Positions 61,201 to 64,000 of a DNA stretch of 64,000 nucleotides are shown here, piece after piece (within the stretch, counting starts at the first letter, position 1; every line of letters starts with the position of its first letter). The DNA is taken from positions 23,995,375-24,059,374 of the forward strand of contig CAIIXF020000005.1 of NCBI GenBank assembly GCA_903813345.2. The letters run 5' to 3'. Source of the stretch: Owenia fusiformis. Lineage: Eukaryota; Annelida; Polychaeta; Sabellida; Oweniidae. The position numbers and the translations under genes were made by a program. The notes beneath the pieces are model-generated. The model did not search any database and was not told the origin of the DNA. It saw only the letters and a list, made by a program, of their open reading frames with translations.

Positions 61201-63727
61201 TTAATGGAAGGTTACTGGAAATGTATGATACGGTAAAGATCATTAAACCAAAAACTCTCTTGTTGCTATGTTATTGATGTTTTAAAACAAGGGATGTCAC
61301 AAGTAAATCTCATCTTGCACGTGTGACTTTTTAGGATGAAAGATGCAATATCTTGCATGGGGTAAAGATGGCTAGGCTATTTTTGTTAGTCATATGAGAG
61401 AAGCCTGGTTTAGTTCAAATGATACCAAAGCATTACGTCAACTTTCAAATAGTTAATTCCATGAAAACTAAAAATATCGAAATTAATACTTCCTGTCTGC
61501 CATCTTAAATGCGAAGGTGACGGCTGTAACCTTCGCTTGATACTTACCAGTGATAATGTACATGTAGATCTGACGCTTCTTTACCTCTTGTTCGAACAGT
61601 AAGCTTAGAGCACTTCATAAAATCTAAGGAATCGTCACCCTACAGCTGATGCGTCACCGTATAGTTCTGATCTTTTTTAAATAAATACACTGAATGATTA
61701 TTTGCCGAATATTCATCTGTTCTAAAATGTGTAGATAACAAATACATATTTTCATAAAAATAATCCATACTCTCAGACGACAGGGAAAATAATAACCAAA
61801 CGAAAAGTGAAAAAACAACATTTTTCTCTCGAGTCGATTATGTGGGCCGATCCAGTCAGAAAAAATCCGAGCAGTGCTCGAAAAACTTTTATCATAATTA
61901 GAAAGTTAAAACCATTCCTAAGAGAATGCTATTTTTATTACACCGGAAATCGTATTTATTTTCATCTAATTAATCTTTTTAAAACCCTCATTATAGTTTT
62001 TGCTTCAACTCAGTTAATTTTCGTCACCATACAGAAAACTGTACTACTGTATTTTTTGACGCTGTATGGTGACACCTGCTTACGCGATGGTTAGGCGTGA
62101 AATAAACACAAGATAATTTTATTATGTGCAACTAAAATTGTATCTGACGGATATGACTTGATTAATCATGTCTGACAGACACTATTTTTTCATTAGTTTT
62201 GAATTTAGAACCTAAAAATGGTTTGACCATCCAAGACCACAACTGATGTGATGAGCTTGTTTACAACTGAAACTCAAAAATTGTTGATATAAGATTAAAA
62301 ATCGGTAAGATTATTTTACAACTCATCATTGATAGAGGAATATTTCTAAAAAATGTTAAAAAAGTGACGAGGTGCTTGCCTAGTCTGCCTCATCCTGGCT
62401 ACGCTAGAGATGTTGAAGAATAGAAAATTGATAACCAATACACATAACACAAAAAATAGTTGTAGATACTTATATTCATACAAGATAGACAATTCAGTCT
62501 CAAATGATGTTTGACAACATCCAGACAAAATCTTATCTTGAAGTCCATGAGCCTACCAAATGGTCAACATCCATTCACAAAGTTGAGGCAATAATCCATT
62601 TAAGAAAAAATCTTTAGAGGGTGTAAAAACAACAAAAAACAATTGAGAGTTAAAGTCTGACGCACTTCCAACTGAGCTATCGCGACAAACATAATTATGT
62701 GGAATCATTTTCTAAGAATATAAATCATTTCAGAAAAATGTCATGAAAGTTCGCTCATATTATTTGAAAATGTTCAATTTTACTACTAATACGATCGTAT
62801 ATCATTACGTCTGAGAACATGTAAATATTTTCGTCCGCTTTTGTAATTAAGTTGTTTATTTACTAGTTAACTTTCCCATCATCGCTACAATGGAAACATG
62901 GGTTGTCAGCCGATCAGATTGAAGCAAATTGTTGAACAGGGATCTTTCATTTTATTTCGACTTCATAACTAAGCAAGAAATAAGTAATGTCTTTGAACAA
63001 TCATCAAAATTGATATCGTAACGGATTAGTAGAAGCCTCAAACTTGGTAAGTAGATAGACAAACTTGCTGTACATCTTTTAGCGTCAAAACATCAAGGGG
63101 GTACTCTCATTATGTTTCTTGATGACATTGCATCTTTAAAAACACATGAATTTGTCACACCTCATATTGGGCTCATTATAGTTTAACGTGAGTGTAAAAA
63201 TGTCCTTACCAGTTGGTACAGATCCGATGGCTGCAGATGGTAAACCAGAGTATATTCCCCTGAAGCCCCCAGCATTATAGAAGCCCTGTGCACTTTGTAG
63301 TCTAGTCTTAATAGTGTCTAATGGGAACAGGGAAATATCCACAGCAAGCCCTGCCCCTCCCCCAGCCTATATATAGAGTTAATATTACAAAATGACTAAA
63401 ACATGCATTCATTTAGAAAGCATTAACATACACATGGTTACATGTGGATATACCAAATTCCAACCACAAAAGCAATTCACAAGAAAACAGTTGATATAAC
63501 AGCATGTTCCTTTTAATAGTTCTTGGTGGTGGCATAAAAAGAAAGGTGACAATGTATGGATAAGAAAGTAAGGTAATCTCGAAACAGTATTTTTCTAACT
63601 TTCCATAAGTAATTGATTTAAAATTAAGTGATTATGATTTATTGATTCTATTTATTTCATTCCTAAACAATGATAGCTAGATACTTACAAGAAATGATGC
63701 CCAGTAAAAAGATTTCCAATCAGTCAT
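40224..63727 (-). CDS. SLC25A26: SLC25A26, mitochondrial S-adenosylmethionine carrier (8 coding exons, 284 aa)
   Basis: Coding exons on the - strand: 63727-63689, 63366-63210, 59998-59886, 49760-49656, 49002-48910, 47574-47440, 43060-42987 and 40362-40224. All junctions are GT-AG and in phase, giving 284 codons plus TGA, close to the usual 270-280. The product exchanges cytosolic S-adenosylmethionine for matrix S-adenosylhomocysteine across the mitochondrial inner membrane (family knowledge). Three mitochondrial-carrier repeats are seen, each with the P-x-(D/E)-x-x-(K/R) signature: PLDTIK (28-33), PVEVVK (111-116) and PLDVAK (202-207). SAM-carrier blocks include [39 protein letters not shown] and the C-terminal [15 protein letters not shown]. 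Exon 4 uses the donor GTACTT after TCAGAG; the more obvious GTTAAC upstream would break the frame. A TTTTCAG acceptor just before the ATG (exon from 63744) implies a further upstream noncoding exon. Mobile elements fill introns 2 and 3. Confidence 0.96.
40363..42986. other. SLC25A26 intron 7
   Basis: A 2.6 kb intron. Apart from the dispersed repeat at 40606-40740 nothing identifiable was seen; frames such as 42059-42295 have no recognisable domain. Confidence 0.5.
40606..40740. repeat. Dispersed 'ATGGTGGCCATTTTT' repeat copy
   Basis: AAAATGGTGGCCATTTTTC followed by GACAGACGGAAGGATGGACG. This is the layout (ATGGCGGCC block, then GACAGACGGA tail) seen in the other copies of the family in this window. 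Confidence 0.5.
43136..43188. repeat. Purine-rich (G/A) tract
   Basis: About 53 bases almost wholly G and A with runs of four or more G, able to form a triplex or G-quadruplex on the + strand. Confidence 0.6.
44436..44505. repeat. Tandem repeat, three copies of 23 bp
   Basis: Units start at 44436, 44459 and 44482 with TTAAGAAAATAGGGTG(A/G)TCA. The copies are nearly identical, so expansion is recent. It is likely to be length-polymorphic. Confidence 0.85.
44716..44749. repeat. Pyrimidine simple repeat (CCCTCT)n
   Basis: A run of C and T in CCCTCT units. Confidence 0.8.
46850..47290. repeat. Dispersed 'ATGGCAGCCATTT' repeat copy
   Basis: Alternating GGCAGCCATTT/AAAATGGCAGCC words and a final ATGGATGGACAAAC tail. 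Same family as the blocks near 3.7, 33.2 and 40.6 kb. Confidence 0.55.
47575..48909. other. SLC25A26 intron 5
   Basis: A 1.3 kb AT-rich intron. Only a small tandem ACAGTACAGTATTT duplication at about 48003-48032 stands out. Confidence 0.5.
49095..49525. mobile_element. MITE copy in SLC25A26 intron 4 (pair with 11645-12040)
   Basis: Begins near AATAGACAAGATGCGAGT and ends near CTACTCGCATCTGAGTAATT, so AGATGCGAGT and ACTCGCATCT form short inverted ends. Internal blocks match the TLX intron copy over most of the length. It almost fills the 653-base intron. It has no coding capacity. Confidence 0.65.
50250..50311 (+). promoter_or_regulatory. Promoter-like segment with splice donor, antisense in intron 3
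   Basis: A GC-rich stretch (TGCGCAGGCGCAGCGC) is followed by TATATAAAG (50272-50280) and, about 30 bases later, CAGAG|GTAAGT (donor at 50306). This is the layout of a TATA promoter with a very short first exon on the + strand. No downstream exon was identified, so it may equally be the edge of an old mobile element. Confidence 0.3.
51604..51983. repeat. Palindromic insert inside the 3.2 kb element
   Basis: Bases from GGTATGATTTTTCC (51604) pair with the complement ending at 51983 (GGTACGATTTGTCC on the other strand). Shared inner blocks are GTAGGCAGAAT, CTCACAAACGTG and ATCAGTATCATATGT. Arms are about 160 bases around a centre near 51800. It is probably a separate MITE nested in the larger element. 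Confidence 0.65.
52005..52469 (-). pseudogene. Fragment of a CXC (tesmin/TSO1-like) cysteine-rich protein, transposon-associated
   Basis: On the - strand the frame from about 52469 reads LPPTKDAL...ANYQAYIW...GPAPQ, then a stop TAA (52286-52284), then continues to 52005. After the stop come 91 codons with a CXC-type cluster: [16 protein letters not shown] followed by [15 protein letters not shown], then an acidic tail. The LPPT / YQ..W / CXC order is the C-terminal layout that I recognise from uncharacterised invertebrate proteins often found in repeats (recollection, not a search). CXC domains bind Zn and DNA in tesmin/TSO1 proteins (known). The upstream part is missing: tandem array sequence begins at about 52490. 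It is therefore a broken remnant, not a working gene. Confidence 0.6.
52716..52939. mobile_element. 224-bp hAT-like MITE nested in the array
   Basis: Inverted ends CAGGCCTGTCAACT (14 bp) with ATGTAAC repeated directly on both sides (52709-52715, 52940-52946). It splits an array unit within the ACCATGTAACATGTGTG segment. The interior has three AACACCTTGGT-type repeats (about 52787-52835). CAGGCCTG-type ends fit hAT elements, which normally duplicate 8 bp; here 7 match perfectly. Confidence 0.8.
53850..54271. mobile_element. Foldback element with AGGGTAATTAAATTAG ends
   Basis: AGGGTAATTAAATTAGTTGT (left, about 53857) and its exact complement (right, ending about 54264) are followed by matching TTTCT sequence; outer bases TAAGG also pair. 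The length is about 420 bp. The interior has no coding capacity and no clear target duplication was found. Confidence 0.65.
54653..55483. mobile_element. 831-bp near-perfect palindromic element, 5-bp target duplication ATACA
   Basis: Ends CACAGGCTGGTATCGAAA and exact complement; ATACA flanks both sides (54648-54652, 55484-55488). The two arms of about 410 bases pair over their whole length (roughly 85-90% by eye) around a 20-odd base loop near 55065. The 18-base motif GTCCGCTGTGACGGAGCA occurs once near each outer end and once beside the loop in each arm, four times in all, with 1-3 changes. There is no coding capacity. CAC ends plus 5-bp duplications match Transib/RAG-type elements in form; this is inference. 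Confidence 0.88.
57517..57603. repeat. Dispersed repeat, inverted partner of 21895-21970
   Basis: The complement of this segment carries the same ordered blocks as 21895-21970. Unlike that copy it has an extra CTGAATCATCTCA stretch in the middle. Confidence 0.6.
59110..59188. repeat. Tandem duplication with 43-bp period
   Basis: CGTTATTCAGCAATGTGTA starts at 59110 and again at 59153; each copy continues to AAAGTGGG or GAAGTGGG. Confidence 0.85.
60079..60508. mobile_element. 430-bp hAT-like MITE flanked by ACCTATTTTG
   Basis: Ends AGAGGTGTCATGGA and, on the complement, AGAGATGTCACGGA. ACCTATTTTG is repeated directly on both sides (60069-60078, 60509-60518). hAT elements duplicate 8 bp, so the two extra bases may be chance. 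The interior contains GTTCGGTTC-type repeats and a 45-bp tandem duplication. Frames of 83-105 codons here are read-through of repeats, not genes. It lies in SLC25A26 intron 2, 71 bases upstream (in transcription) of exon 3. Confidence 0.75.
60135..60224. repeat. Tandem duplication with 45-bp period inside the hAT-like MITE
   Basis: Units begin at 60135 and 60180 with GAACACGGAACAAAAATTAA and are virtually identical. Confidence 0.9.
60621..62099. mobile_element. 1.48 kb foldback element, 5-bp target duplication AAATA
   Basis: Ends start CACGCCTTACCATCGCG (left) and CACGCCTAACCATCGCG (right, complement); the terminal 50 bases pair with about five mismatches. AAATA flanks both sides (60616-60620, 62100-62104). 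Arms of about 470 bases (60621-61095 and about 61625-62099) pair across a centre that is occupied by a copy of the 4943-5523 element family. Shared inner blocks include TCGGCCCACATAATCGA and CATTTCGTTTGGTTATTATT. No real gene: an open frame at 61807-62094 is arm sequence. Confidence 0.85.
61105..61552. mobile_element. Truncated copy of the 4943-5523 element, nested in the 1.48 kb foldback
   Basis: The right end TACTTACCAGTG (61541-61552) and the inner blocks GATCATTTGTTCATATAT, CGATATCTTCCACCGCTTAA and GCGAAGGT...ACCTTCGC match the 4943-5523 element. The other terminus is absent, the left side being cut short near 61105. Confidence 0.7.
62650..62687 (-). pseudogene. tRNA-like 5' fragment (tRNA relic or SINE head)
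   Basis: On the - strand TAGCTCAGTTGG (62679-62668) is a perfect RNA polymerase III box A / D-arm match, preceded by GTCGCGA like an acceptor arm and followed by GTCAGACTTTAAC like an anticodon arm. There is no T-arm (GGTTCGANTCC) downstream and the D-stem pairs poorly, so it is not a working tRNA. Confidence 0.4.
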
Positions 63728-63839
63728 ATTTTAAGCTTGGTGATCTGAAAACACATACATCGATCAATACAATATTTGTAATATATATATAATGAAATAT
63801 ATCACAATGAAATCTGAGGAAAGAGGTTCTTCAATATGT

Positions 63840-64000
63840 TTTCACCCTATGCAAAAAGAGGCCTTAAGGCCCGAAAAATTGAGCCTTTAAAGGCCTTATT
63901 TTTTAATTTAGGCCAAATTTTAGAGAAAATGGGCCTCAACAATTTCAAAATTTGGGCCCACTTTTTGGTTTTAAGGGCCAAAATTTTTTTACGCGCAAGC
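63840..64000. repeat. GGCC-rich repeat running off the right edge
   Basis: GGCCTTAAGGCC, CCTTTAAAGGCCTTA, TTAGGCCAAATTTTAG and TGGGCCCA recur within 160 bases, each a small palindrome. It looks like the end of a mobile element or satellite that continues beyond the window. Confidence 0.45.

Noticed and set aside
61807-62094. 95-codon frame on the + strand
   Set aside because: Lies wholly within the right arm of the 1.48 kb foldback element; the paired left arm does not keep it open.
62650-62687. Functional tRNA gene
   Set aside because: No T-arm or 3' acceptor strand, and the D-stem does not pair properly; only a 5' fragment is present.
1-64000. CRISPR arrays, operons, rRNA genes, retroviral or LINE reverse transcriptase genes
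   Set aside because: None seen. Tandem repeats present are minisatellites or element arrays, and no reverse transcriptase, integrase or transposase motif was recognised in any open frame.

Overview
The window is animal nuclear DNA. It is AT-rich (about one third G+C by eye), has GT-AG spliced genes with introns from a few hundred bases to 10 kb, and is packed with short inverted-repeat mobile elements. The protein families and the many dispersed foldback repeats suggest a marine invertebrate, perhaps a lophotrochozoan such as a mollusc. The species cannot be fixed from the sequence alone, and no bacterial, plasmid, phage or CRISPR features are present.

Four protein-coding genes can be rebuilt exon by exon, and all four close into full open frames. 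(1) A short-chain dehydrogenase of the C-factor/sniffer type, + strand, 4 exons, 1298-4743, 259 aa. (2) A TLX (HOX11) class homeobox gene, - strand, 3 exons, 13711-8192, 326 aa, with Eh1 repressor motif, FPWM-like hexapeptide and a homeodomain carrying the TLX-specific Thr47. (3) HDHD5 (CECR5), a HAD-family hydrolase, - strand, 7 coding exons, 28147-23740, 422 aa, with a leading 5' UTR exon and a recognisable CCAAT/E-box/TATA promoter. (4) SLC25A26, the mitochondrial S-adenosylmethionine carrier, - strand, 8 coding exons, 63727-40224, 284 aa. The four genes are not functionally linked in any obvious way; this is ordinary metazoan gene order. SDR and TLX are convergent, while TLX, HDHD5 and SLC25A26 lie in tandem on the - strand.

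The rest is noncoding. The 10 kb upstream of TLX (13.8-23.7 kb) has no gene and is the natural place for its regulatory DNA; a CpG-rich patch lies about 1.0-1.3 kb upstream of its start. The 11 kb between HDHD5 and SLC25A26 is also gene-free.

The most unusual content is a set of foldback/MITE elements whose termini and target-site duplications can be read directly. Three long palindromic elements (4943-5523, 54653-55483, 60621-62099) share CA(C/G) termini and exact 5-bp duplications. A TACCCT-ended family (378, 82 and 60 bp copies) and an element upstream of the SDR gene have 9-bp duplications. A TTA-flanked foldback, two hAT-like elements and a 3.2 kb inverted-repeat element are also present; the last carries subterminal tandem arrays and a broken fragment of a cysteine-rich CXC-domain protein. 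Intron 3 of SLC25A26 (49.76-59.89 kb) is where they pile up and nest.
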